Assembly: GCA_964505035.1 (NCBI GenBank)
Contig: CAZDGK010000052.1
Location: 1-6,936 of the forward strand
DNA from: CAZDGK01 sp964505035
GTDB lineage: Bacteria; Patescibacteriota; Saccharimonadia; UBA4664
DNA length: 6,936 bases
Reading direction: 5' to 3'
Shown: in pieces, positions 1 through 6,376 of the stretch
Layout of the letters: each line of letters starts with the position of its first letter
How positions within the stretch are numbered: position 1 is the first letter of the stretch
Made by a program: the position numbers and the translations under genes
The notes under the pieces: generated by a model
The model's database searches: none
Seen by the model: the letters and a program-made list of their open reading frames with translations, nothing else
What the model was told of the DNA's origin: nothing

Positions 1-911
1 TTTTGCAGCTTAATCTCCGTCCCAATCGCGCCACTAAACAGCAAGCCGGTGCTCAGCGTGCCAGCCGACCGCGATACCTGAATACCATTAGTCAGCGTCC
101 CCGAGCCACTCATCGCCACGCTCAAGCCATTGGTCGAGGTGCCACTTGTCGATACTGCCACATCTACCGCATCGGCTGCCCCCGCCTGATTCACCTGCAC
201 CGCAGTGTTCGCCGTGCCGCTCGTGCCATTCACGGTCAGCCCCACCACGCTGTTGACCGTGGGCGTAATCGTGTTCTGGACCGTGCTGCTCGGCGCCTGC
301 AGGATACAGGTCACACAGCTCTGGGCCTGCAGCGCGTAGGGTGCGGCCGTCATCCGGCGCATCGGCACCATCTCGCCATCGGGCGAACAGTTCGTCGCGA
401 AGGCCGCCGCACAGCTGTCGGTCTGGTGCGGGCTGCCGGCTACGTTCATGCTCAGCCAGAGCGTGTCTTGGTTGAAGTCCACCGCCGAGTTGCTCTGCGA
501 CTGACCGCCCGTACAGGCCGCGCCGCTCAGTGGGCAGTAGGTACCAAGTGTGACCGAGAAGTAGCCATTTTTCACCACCACTGGGTTGGGCGTGGAGTTG
601 GAGTTCATGTAGTCCTCAGTCCACTTCAATGTGCCGCCCGGGTCACCGGCCGCCGTACCCGCGCCGTCCTGATAAATCTTGAACTCCACGTTGTAGTTGC
701 CGTCAGCCACAATCGCACCCGCCGCATTCAGCAAGCGTCCCTGGAAGTTGATCTTCTGGTTGATGCCCGCTGCCGCCACCACCGTCTGCGGCGCTACCGC
801 CTGACCGACCAGTCCAACCACAATAAGCCCAAGCGTTCCGAGAGCCAGGGCGATACGTGATGATGAGAATCGGACGCGGTCTGGCCTGTGGCTATTAACC
901 TTCACCCTCAC
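1..911 (-). CDS. Fibre-like secreted surface protein, N-terminal part (gene G, 3' end outside window)
   Basis: The frame is open from GTG 911 to the window edge: 303 codons with no stop. Residues 19-48 form a signal peptide (Arg-rich n-region, then a hydrophobic stretch from IALALG onward, possible cleavage after AVA at 40 or VAAA at 48). Residues 50-196 match the N-terminal module often seen in tail-fibre or endosialidase-chaperone-type surface proteins: INFQGRL (54-60), NGYFSVTLG (115-123), LWLSMNV (151-157) and MRRMTAAPYALQA (184-196). Six cysteines lie at 126, 133, 167, 175, 199 and 202, the last two as CVTC. From about 205 the chain becomes low-complexity Ser/Thr/Gly with short repeats, suggesting a beta-helical shaft. 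GTG 905 is an alternative start; there is no clear Shine-Dalgarno for either. It follows the F terminator and has its own -10 box, so it is probably a separate unit. A long Arg/His-rich frame on the opposite strand is a shadow. The C-terminal domain is unseen, so attachment is unknown. Confidence 0.85.
   Translation of the reverse strand, partial: MRVKVNSHRPDRVRFSSSRIALALGTLGLIVVGLVGQAVAPQTVVAAAGINQKINFQGRLLNAAGAIVADGNYNVEFKIYQDGAGTAAGDPGGTLKWTEDYMNSNSTPNPVVVKNGYFSVTLGTYCPLSGAACTGGQSQSNSAVDFNQDTLWLSMNVAGSPHQTDSCAAAFATNCSPDGEMVPMRRMTAAPYALQAQSCVTCILQAPSSTVQNTITPTVNSVVGLTVNGTSGTANTAVQVNQAGAADAVDVAVSTSGTSTNGLSVAMSGSGTLTNGIQVSRSAGTLSTGLLFSGAIGTEIKLQ
24..134 (-). repeat. Short amino-acid repeats in the shaft of gene G
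   Basis: Residues 260-296 of G read as successive units of 13-14 residues: TNGLSVAMSGSGTL, TNGIQVSRSAGTL and then STGLLFSGAIGT. Each begins with (S/T)(N/T)G(L/I) followed by alternating hydrophobic residues. This is the pattern expected of rungs in a beta-helix or triple-stranded fibre. The repeat is at protein level; the DNA is not an exact tandem repeat. It probably continues beyond the window. Confidence 0.55.
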
Positions 912-945
912 GTAAAAACATAAATTATGCTTTAGATTTTACGCG

Positions 946-974
946 ATTATATCTCACAGCACAAGCACTTTAGA
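946..974 (-). promoter_or_regulatory. Probable promoter of gene G
   Basis: A perfect -10 box TATAAT occupies 951-946 on the minus strand. The hexamer 17 bp upstream (974-969, TCTAAA) matches TTGACA at only three positions, so the -35 is weak. The predicted transcription start is near 939, giving a leader of roughly 28-35 nt before GTG 911 or GTG 905. Its place between the F terminator and G supports the call. Confidence 0.6.
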
Positions 975-988
975 CTCTTCTGGACACC

Positions 989-1015
989 AAAAAACGGCTG
1001 GTTTTGCCAGCCGTG
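989..1015 (-). terminator. Rho-independent terminator after gene F
   Basis: Positions 994-1001 (ACGGCTGG) pair with 1007-1014 (CCAGCCGT) around a 5-nt loop. On the minus strand the stem is followed by a run of T residues down to position 989. It lies about 15 bp past the F stop codon, in the right place and orientation. The plus-strand reading has a poorer T tract. Confidence 0.87.
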
Positions 1016-1029
1016 TTTTACACAATTAT

Positions 1030-1992
1030 TTAGGCCGGTAGCAGCCGCCCCGTATTCTCCAATTTTCGCTTCTCCCGCCGCTCACCCAGCCAGAAGGTTA
1101 TCACCACAATCAGCGCCAATAGAAACAGTGGCCAGATCGCGATCAGATAGCCCGGCAGCGCCCCTAGGCCAGAGCCACCGTTCGCCCCCACCGCCTGCGT
1201 CGGCCCGTTGATCACCGTCACCAGCTGCAGCAGAGCCGCATTACCGCCCGCATCACTCACATGTACCACCACCCGGTAGTTGCCCGCCCGCTCGTATGAG
1301 TGGCTAGCCGACGTCGATCCGTCCGCCGCCTGGCTTACCAGGCTCGTGCCGCCATCGCCCCAATCCCACGACACCGCGTACGGCCCCGTGCCGCCCACGA
1401 TCGTAATGTACCGGGTCAGCATGTCGCCGGGCGACCCACCCTGTACCGTCACATTCGATTCCAAAAACAGCTGCCTACCCACCTGCCCACCCGGCAGCGA
1501 CAACGTCGGGGCGTCATAGAACACCACGACCGGCGTCGAGTCCGGCCCAAACTGCCCCAGCGCATCGCTCACCCGGGCGATCAGCGTATTCTGCCCGTCA
1601 AACAAGTCCACCTGCAGCGTAAATGTGCCGTCACTCCGGCAGTCCGTCACGCCACCAAACACCGCGTTTTTATCAATCTCCACAAACGTGTTTTGCGGGC
1701 ATGTTCCCGCCACCGTGATCGGAATACTCGTAAAACGCTGCCCATCGTGCGGCGCGGTAATCACCGCCGCCTGGGTCGGAGCCGGACCCCGCACCGTGCC
1801 ACTCAGTCCCACCGACCCCGACTGCGGATTCACCGCCGGCGGCGCCGCCTCCACCATCGTCCAGCTGCAACTCGCCAGCACCATACCCACCACCCCCAGC
1901 GCCGCAAACAAACTGCGGTACGACGTGTGCGCATGTTCCCGCAAGCGCCCGGTGTGGACATGCGGTATCAGATGCATCAGGCCAGTCTTCAT
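1030..1992 (-). CDS. Membrane-anchored Ig-like and PKD domain surface protein (gene F)
   Basis: This 320-residue protein has an N-terminal hydrophobic segment (about 27-41) ending in LASC (39-42), which fits a lipobox. Residues 75-160 form a bacterial Ig-like domain (P81-DGQ, C98 and C118 as a possible disulfide, DGTF at 121, DGQNTL at 132, FYD at 158). Residues about 195-262 are a PKD domain, with WDWGDGG at 209-215 and HSYERAGNYRVVVHVSD at 231-247. A Gly-rich linker leads to a transmembrane helix (about 279-302) and a basic tail (GERREKRK). Most of the chain is therefore outside the cell, with a short cytoplasmic C-terminus. ATG 1992 lies 22 bp after the E stop and has no clear Shine-Dalgarno. 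A TAAACT hexamer at 2004-1999 could be a -10 for a leaderless start, but its -35 is poor; co-transcription with E is more likely. Function is inferred: PKD and Ig-like domains usually serve as spacers or ligand-binding modules in surface proteins. Confidence 0.88.
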   Translation of the reverse strand: MKTGLMHLIPHVHTGRLREHAHTSYRSLFAALGVVGMVLASCSWTMVEAAPPAVNPQSGSVGLSGTVRGPAPTQAAVITAPHDGQRFTSIPITVAGTCPQNTFVEIDKNAVFGGVTDCRSDGTFTLQVDLFDGQNTLIARVSDALGQFGPDSTPVVVFYDAPTLSLPGGQVGRQLFLESNVTVQGGSPGDMLTRYITIVGGTGPYAVSWDWGDGGTSLVSQAADGSTSASHSYERAGNYRVVVHVSDAGGNAALLQLVTVINGPTQAVGANGGSGLGALPGYLIAIWPLFLLALIVVITFWLGERREKRKLENTGRLLPA

Positions 1993-2014
1993 GGCCCTAG
2001 TTTACCATAAGCGC

Positions 2015-3031
2015 TTAGCCGCGCTTGCGAGCCTGAGCGATGATGTGCTCGTTGTAGCGCTTGATTGACAACCGTAGCACGAAGAACAGCGCCACCAGCC
2101 CAACGATCACCAGCAAAATGAGCTTCCACGGGATCACCCAAAACGCCAGTGACCCCGTTAGCTTTTCCTTGCCGTCCAGGTAGGTCAGCTTCAAGTTTGC
2201 CTTGTAGTAGCCAAATAATGCCTTTTGCGCGAACTGCATAGTCTCGTTGGGATCGCCACTCGGGAACCTCCGAACACTGTCAGGCAACACGTTCCCACCA
2301 TGCTGGTTAACCGGAACCACTCCCACCTTGTGGCCGAGCCAATCCGTGACCTCGATGCTGCCCTGCACCTTTTCGTGCACCGTGCCCTCATTCTTTACCC
2401 GCACCAGGAAGTCAATTGGCCCGTACTCAAAGAAGTTACGCTTCACGTTCTTCTGCAGCGAGCTAAACTCTACCAAACTCACCTTGTCAGTCACCGGACC
2501 GCTCACCCGCAGCAGCACCAGCGAACCCACACTAGCCGACAGCGATACACCCGTGCCTTCCAGGTTGGGCGGCACAGCCGTGAAGCGGATCACGCCGAAG
2601 TGACCACCGGGCTCCGCATTGGCCGGCACGTTGATCGTAATCGTGGTCGTCTTCAGCTCCTGCGGCGCCAAGCGCAAATCCGGCACATTCTGCACCCAGT
2701 ACTTCAACGAGTACCGCGTAGCACCCGTCTCTTGCAGCAGCAATTGCGGACTGCCCGTCTCATCGTTGCCGGGCCCAAAGTCATCAGCCTTGCCCTTGGC
2801 AATCAGCTCGCCGCTAGCCACATTCCGCACCCGGATGGTCGCCGTCACGCTCTGACCAGGATCAGCCGACAGTTCAATCACCGGCGGCGAGATTTCCAGA
2901 CCTTGCCCCGGATTGGCTGCGGCCGCCGCCGAGCTCGAAGCCGCTGGCGTACTAGCTGCCAGCATGGTGCCAAACGGCAGCATCATCAAAGCCACCGCGC
3001 CTGCCACCACACTCACCAACCTTCTACGCAT
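2015..3031 (-). CDS. DUF916/WxLIP-like membrane-anchored surface protein (gene E)
   Basis: From ATG 3031 the protein has 338 residues. A signal peptide covers 1-26 (MRRRL, hydrophobic core, MLAA), followed by an Ala/Ser linker. Residues 44-155 resemble the DUF916 (WxLIP peptidoglycan-binding) domain: ISPPVIELSADPGQ at 47-60, TATIRVRN at 63-70, GGHFGVIRF at 142-150. Residues about 180-298 form a second beta-rich domain comparable to DUF3324 (VRVKNEGT at 210-217, LPDSVRRFP at 249-257, GYYKANLKLTYLDG at 274-287). A helix at 302-320 and a basic tail (ending ARKRG) anchor it in the membrane. Domain order and length match Gram-positive WxLIP proteins, which bind WxL-domain partners and peptidoglycan. 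The frame stays open to ATG 3088, but that start overlaps gene D, has no ribosome site and gives a poor signal peptide, while 3031 has an ideal one. The assignment is by pattern recognition, not alignment. Confidence 0.87.
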   Translation of the reverse strand: MRRRLVSVVAGAVALMMLPFGTMLAASTPAASSSAAAAANPGQGLEISPPVIELSADPGQSVTATIRVRNVASGELIAKGKADDFGPGNDETGSPQLLLQETGATRYSLKYWVQNVPDLRLAPQELKTTTITINVPANAEPGGHFGVIRFTAVPPNLEGTGVSLSASVGSLVLLRVSGPVTDKVSLVEFSSLQKNVKRNFFEYGPIDFLVRVKNEGTVHEKVQGSIEVTDWLGHKVGVVPVNQHGGNVLPDSVRRFPSGDPNETMQFAQKALFGYYKANLKLTYLDGKEKLTGSLAFWVIPWKLILLVIVGLVALFFVLRLSIKRYNEHIIAQARKRG

Positions 3032-3038
3032 TAAGCGC

Positions 3039-3067
3039 AGTATATAGCATAAGGAGATTCTCAACAA
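3039..3067 (-). promoter_or_regulatory. Probable promoter of gene E, leaderless type
   Basis: On the minus strand TTGTTG (3067-3062) and TATACT (3044-3039) are separated by exactly 17 bp. The predicted transcription start, about 7 nt after the -10, falls at 3032, next to ATG 3031. No Shine-Dalgarno precedes that ATG, which agrees with a leaderless message. The whole site fits in the 38-bp gap between the D stop and the E start. Confidence 0.55.
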
Positions 3068-3069
3068 AT

Positions 3070-4107
3070 CTAAAACGCCGCCGTGCATATGTACGTCATC
3101 GTCGCGGTATATACACCCGCCGCCTGCGACCCGGCGATATTTACAATATAGCTAGCCGTAAACGTATTCGGGTCCGTCGGCGCCGCCGCTGACGCCACGC
3201 TATCGCCGGTCACAAACCGGTACTGATCTGCTGCACCGTAGTTGGCTGTGTAGGTGCCGGAGCCGGCGCCCGACGGTTCAGACCCAATCGCCGGCGTGCC
3301 GTTCGCCCGCAGGTTCAGCCCGAACTGGCTCACGCCCGTCGTCGAAGCCGTCTGCACACCCAGCGCCGCGATCGTATTGAAGCCACTCGCCAGCGTCGTG
3401 CCATTCACCGTAATGCTATATCCGTTCGCCGCGTTGGTTGTAGCCTGCATCTGGCTCGTGGCACTGCGCGTCGCCAGCGTATCGAAGTCGCCAAAGTCAA
3501 TCGAGTTGCCAGTCGCCGTCGTGCAGTTACCCGCGATGGTAATGCCCACGCAAAACACCAGGATCTCCGGTGTCACCCCGGTGAGGTTAATTGGCTGCGC
3601 CGTGCTAACCGCCACCGTACCCGTGTCGACCGGCCCAGTCGCACCATCGGCTCCGGTGTAGGTCGTGATGCGCACGTAGAATGTCTGGTTGGGCGTATTC
3701 GGATTGGTGGTGTTGCTAATGGTATAGCTCACCGGCGTGCCACCCGAGATCACCGCCGCCGAGCGGGTGATATACGGGGCGCCGTTCACGCCATTCTGGA
3801 TACTAAAGCCCGTGGCCCCGCTCTGCGCGGTCAGGGTCGCGCTCGTGCTGATAAACCCGCCCGGCACCGAGCACCCCGCGGTAGCCGTCGTGCAAAACTG
3901 GAAGCCAATCGAGCCAATACTGGCTCCCGTCGCCGTCGTAAAGCTGATCACGTGCGCCGTCGTCACACTCACGAGCGACGTGCTCAAGGCATCCGACCGC
4001 GCCGTTAGGCCAGCCCCCCACGCCAGTTCCGGGGCCAACAACAAAGCCGCCGACGCCACCACGGCCAGCCACTGCGAAGCTCTCCGACTAAACTGGCGAT
4101 AGTGCAT
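3070..4107 (-). CDS. Secreted two-domain Ser/Thr-rich surface protein, paralog (gene D)
   Basis: This 345-residue protein has a signal peptide (RQFSRRASQWL, hydrophobic 14-26, cleavage probably near WGA at 30-32). The N-terminal domain (about 34-150) carries IGSIGFQFC at 64-72 with C72 and C79, and ends in FYVRITTY at 143-150. The C-terminal domain (about 165-345) carries PEILVFC at 180-186, C195, IDFGDFDTL at 203-211, QATTNAANGYSITVNG at 221-236, QFGLNLRAN at 261-269 and the terminal strand AGVYTATMTYICTAAF. There is no transmembrane helix, LPXTG motif or WxL motif. The last 50 residues are 37/50 identical to C. It follows C by 21 bp. Beta-sandwich subunits exported and displayed on the cell surface are the likely role; this is inferred from composition and from the neighbouring DUF916-like gene. 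No catalytic motif is visible. Confidence 0.88.
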   Translation of the reverse strand: MHYRQFSRRASQWLAVVASAALLLAPELAWGAGLTARSDALSTSLVSVTTAHVISFTTATGASIGSIGFQFCTTATAGCSVPGGFISTSATLTAQSGATGFSIQNGVNGAPYITRSAAVISGGTPVSYTISNTTNPNTPNQTFYVRITTYTGADGATGPVDTGTVAVSTAQPINLTGVTPEILVFCVGITIAGNCTTATGNSIDFGDFDTLATRSATSQMQATTNAANGYSITVNGTTLASGFNTIAALGVQTASTTGVSQFGLNLRANGTPAIGSEPSGAGSGTYTANYGAADQYRFVTGDSVASAAAPTDPNTFTASYIVNIAGSQAAGVYTATMTYICTAAF

Positions 4108-4114
4108 CCCTAAA

Positions 4115-4129
4115 CCCTACTCACCCTCC
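4115..4129 (-). promoter_or_regulatory. Ribosome binding sites ahead of gene D
   Basis: GGAGGG (4129-4124) overlaps the stop codon of C but lies 16 nt from ATG 4107, longer than usual. A weaker AGGG (4118-4115) has a normal 7-nt spacing. Either supports translation of D from a shared C-D message. This contrasts with C and E, whose starts have no such site. Confidence 0.5.
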
Positions 4130-5229
4130 TAGAACGTCGCCGTGCAGATATACGTCATCGTCGCCGTATACAATCCTGCCGCCTGACTGCCGCTTACATT
4201 CACCAGATAGGAATTAGTAAAGAGATTGGAATTAGTCGGGCCGGCCGCGCTCGCCACCGTGTCACCTGTAAAGAACCGGAAGCTGTTCGAGGTATTGTAC
4301 CCACCCGAGCCAGCTCCCGAGCCGGGCCCGCTGACGTCGGCGCCAAACGCCCCGCCAGCCGATGCCACGTTGTTGGCCCGCACATTGCTACCAAACTGGC
4401 TCGTACCCGTCGCCGAAGTACAGCTAGGCGCACAACCCGCCGAGTTCAGCGATTGCGTCCCCATCGCGGTAATCGTATTGGATCCGCTCGTCAATGTTGT
4501 GCCATTGACCGTAATGGCATACCCCGAGCTAGCATTAGTGCTCGCGCTCATCAGACTCGTGCCTACGTTCGTACCGGTCGGTGTAAACGTCCCCAACGAT
4601 ACCGCCGAGCCGGTCATGTTCGTACAGTCAGTACCGCTCGTGCCCACACAAAACACCAGGCTCTCCGGCATCGTCCCACTCACCGTAATCTGTTGCGTCG
4701 TGTCCTCGGCCGTAGCGCCAAAGTCCACCTCGACCGTCCCGGCCGAGTCCGAATACGTCGTGATCTTGGTGTAATACTGCTTATTGGTCCCAGACGGGTT
4801 ACGCACATTCTGCAGCGTCACGGTCACCGTCGTGGTGTTATTGACGTTTTGTGGCGTGCCATTGGTGATCCAAAACGTATTGGCCGTCGGCGCCGGCGGC
4901 GAACCAGATCCAACACTAAAACCACTAATACCCGACTGACTCTGAACGCTCGCGCTATTGGAGGTAAAGCTCACACCACTCGAGTTACCCGAGTTCGCAC
5001 AGCTCACCACTTCCAGCGGCGAGTCGCACAGCTCAAACTTAATCGCCCCAATATTGCCACTCGTGCCGGGCTTGAAGCTAATAGCGTAGGTCGTCACGCC
5101 ACTCGGCGCCGAAGTCCCCAGCGTAGTCACACGGTTCGTCAGCGCCACCGCTTGCACAGATAAGGGCGCCAACAATCCGACGCCCAGCGCCACCACCATT
5201 AATTTCTGTATCAGATGTTTCATTTTCAT
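4129..5229 (-). CDS. Secreted two-domain Ser/Thr-rich surface protein, paralog (gene C)
   Basis: From ATG 5229 the protein has 366 residues. The signal peptide is MKMKHLIQK, a hydrophobic core to about 24, and cleavage likely after VQA at 27. The N-terminal domain (about 29-160) carries IGAIKFELC at 60-68, C77, and YYTKITTYSD at 152-161. The C-terminal domain (about 175-366) carries PESLVFC at 188-194, C202, SASTNASSGYAITVNGTTL at 228-246, SQFGSNVRAN at 277-286, FFTGDTVASAAGPT at 319-332 and the ending AGLYTATMTYICTATF. It has seven cysteines including an extra pair at 266 and 270. There is no membrane anchor or sorting motif. The frame extends upstream to TTG 5271, but that codon is the first three bases of a -35 box and would lie upstream of the transcription start, so 5229 (or ATG 5223) is preferred. 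It probably forms an operon with D. Confidence 0.88.
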   Translation of the reverse strand: MKMKHLIQKLMVVALGVGLLAPLSVQAVALTNRVTTLGTSAPSGVTTYAISFKPGTSGNIGAIKFELCDSPLEVVSCANSGNSSGVSFTSNSASVQSQSGISGFSVGSGSPPAPTANTFWITNGTPQNVNNTTTVTVTLQNVRNPSGTNKQYYTKITTYSDSAGTVEVDFGATAEDTTQQITVSGTMPESLVFCVGTSGTDCTNMTGSAVSLGTFTPTGTNVGTSLMSASTNASSGYAITVNGTTLTSGSNTITAMGTQSLNSAGCAPSCTSATGTSQFGSNVRANNVASAGGAFGADVSGPGSGAGSGGYNTSNSFRFFTGDTVASAAGPTNSNLFTNSYLVNVSGSQAAGLYTATMTYICTATF

Positions 5230-5242
5230 AATGGTTACGGTT

Positions 5243-5271
5243 ATTGTAGCCTGCACTGTCAGCTCGGTCAA
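5243..5271 (-). promoter_or_regulatory. Strong sigma70-type promoter of gene C, nearly leaderless
   Basis: On the minus strand TTGACC (5271-5266) and TACAAT (5248-5243) are separated by exactly 17 bp. Each box differs from consensus at one position. The predicted transcription start is an A near 5236-5235, only about 6-7 nt before ATG 5229. No Shine-Dalgarno fits in that leader. The promoter lies just after the terminator of the upstream unit, as expected for a new transcript. Confidence 0.78.
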
Positions 5272-5299
5272 TCATCCTTACACATGCCTTCACATCAGC

Positions 5300-5324
5300 A
5301 AAACCCGCCCAGAGGGCGGGTTTT
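5300..5324. terminator. Strong stem-loop terminator between genes B and C
   Basis: A perfect 11-bp inverted repeat, AAAACCCGCCC at 5300-5310 and GGGCGGGTTTT at 5314-5324, surrounds a 3-nt loop. The sequence is symmetric, so it could work in both directions, with four T residues on either strand. It lies 21 bp past the B stop codon and before the C promoter, so its main role is to end the A-B message. Confidence 0.88.
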
Positions 5325-5345
5325 CACAATAGGGTTTCGAAAAAC

Positions 5346-6350
5346 CTAGAATGTAGCTGTGGCGATGTAGGTCTGGGTGGCCGTGTACACGCCCGGCTTG
5401 GTGGTGTTTGCCACGTTGGCCGCATACAGCATGGTAAAGGTCGTAAACGACGATGGAGCCGTAGCGCTCGCCACCTGCACCGCACCAGTCGTGTCGTAGG
5501 CAATCGTACTGTTCACCGAGTTATAGGGCGCCGTGGCCGTACCGCTACCGCCGGTCGGATCCGTACCCAAACCGTTCAGGTTGCCACTGGTTGGCGCCCG
5601 CAGCGTGAAGCCAAACTGTTCAGTGCCGCCGCCGTTCGTAACGGCACCACCAGATGGTGCGGCCGTAATCGTGTCGGAGGTGGTGTCAGTAAAGCTCGAT
5701 CCGTTGTACGTGATAATGTACCCGCTCGTGCCNNNNNNNNNNNNNNNNNNNNNNNNNNNNNNNNNNNNNNNNNNNNNNNNNNNNNNNNNNNNNNNNNNNN
5801 NNNNNNNNNNNNNNNNNNNNNNNNNNNNNNNNCAGATAACGAGACGGACATAATACTCAACGGACGTGGCCGTCGTCGGGTTAGTGAAGCCGGTCAATTT
5901 AAAGCGCACCAAGTCGCTTGCCGCGATGGTGTTACCGGTTGCATTAGTACACAGCACGTCAGTGGTACCACTGGTAGCACAAGAGTATGAGTTCGTGAAT
6001 GCGCCACCGTTGACAGTTTGCACCGAAATACCTGTGCCCCGCACAAACGTGCCACCAATCGCCGTACAAGATGTGTTGTACAGCGGGCTGTTGCTGCAGA
6101 ACTGGAAGCGAATACCCTTGAAGCCATTGGAAGACAAGGCACTGGCCGCCGTGTACCGCACGTCATACGACACGCTCGACGCGTTCGACGCAGAATCGCT
6201 CAGGGTCGCACTACGGGCCGTAGCCTGGCCAGCATTCACGCTCCCCGGCAGTAGCACCGTAACAACCAGCGACACCATTCCAACCCAAGTCGCCAGCCTC
6301 CCAAACAATCTCTGGTAATGTTCTCGGAGGATTTCGCTATTTTTGACCAT
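5346..6350 (-). CDS. Secreted two-domain Ser/Thr-rich surface protein, paralog, interrupted by assembly gap (gene B)
   Basis: As assembled it has 334 residues from ATG 6350, 34 of them undetermined. A signal peptide ends near VNA at 38-40 after the hydrophobic stretch GMVSLVVTVLL. The N-terminal domain (about 42-172) carries GFKGIRFQFC at 76-85 and four cysteines (85, 95, 123, 134), and ends in EYYVRLVI before the gap. After the gap come GTSGYIITYN and the C-terminal part ending KPGVYTATQTYIATATF, 110/128 identical to A. The gap removes the segment holding the (E)xLxFC...C motif present in A, C and D. An upstream TTG (6359) is an alternative start: AAGG (6367-6364) is 4 nt from TTG and 13 nt from ATG, so spacing does not decide. 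It lies 26 bp after A and probably shares its transcript. Because the gap falls in a repeated family, the two halves might belong to different genes. Confidence 0.75.
   Translation of the reverse strand: MVKNSEILREHYQRLFGRLATWVGMVSLVVTVLLPGSVNAGQATARSATLSDSASNASSVSYDVRYTAASALSSNGFKGIRFQFCSNSPLYNTSCTAIGGTFVRGTGISVQTVNGGAFTNSYSCATSGTTDVLCTNATGNTIAASDLVRFKLTGFTNPTTATSVEYYVRLVIXXXXXXXXXXXXXXXXXXXXXXXXXXXXXXXXXXGTSGYIITYNGSSFTDTTSDTITAAPSGGAVTNGGGTEQFGFTLRAPTSGNLNGLGTDPTGGSGTATAPYNSVNSTIAYDTTGAVQVASATAPSSFTTFTMLYAANVANTTKPGVYTATQTYIATATF
5349..5732 (-). repeat. Direct repeat, copy in gene B
   Basis: These 384 bp encode 128 residues that align without gaps to the A copy at 6380-6763, with 18 amino-acid differences. 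DNA divergence is mostly at third codon positions, with exact stretches such as 29 bp at 5641-5669. It indicates a tandem gene duplication that has diverged under protein-level constraint. Confidence 0.85.
5733..5832. other. Assembly gap of exactly 100 N
   Basis: One hundred consecutive undetermined bases split gene B. One hundred is a common placeholder for a gap of unknown size. Alignment to C and D predicts 74-76 codons between the flanking residues, about 220-226 nt, so the true gap is probably more than twice as long. On the B coding strand the two bases just before the gap are TG, so that codon is Cys, Trp or a stop. Confidence 0.97.
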
Positions 6351-6376
6351 TGTGCCCAACTTACCTTACTTACAAT

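Noticed and set aside
3..860. Long plus-strand open frame of 285 codons
   Set aside because: It is Arg/His-rich with no signal, domain or ribosome site, and lies opposite gene G, which has clear motifs. It is a shadow of GC-rich coding.
1300..2010. Plus-strand frames opposite genes F, E and C (also 2225-3034 and 4453-5163)
   Set aside because: Arg/His-rich products without motifs, antisense to genes with recognisable domains.
1999..2027. Promoter for gene F with TAAACT as -10
   Set aside because: No acceptable -35 at 16-18 bp, and F is only 22 bp after E; a shared E-F transcript is simpler.
5078..5293. Minus-strand frame starting near 5293 and entering gene C
   Set aside because: It runs out of frame through the C signal-peptide region and begins upstream of the C promoter; no protein features.
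5644..5660. Small palindrome GCACCA-N5-TGGTGC, also in gene A at 6675-6691
   Set aside because: It encodes the conserved APSGGA-type segment in both copies, so it is explained by codon content and not by a separate site.
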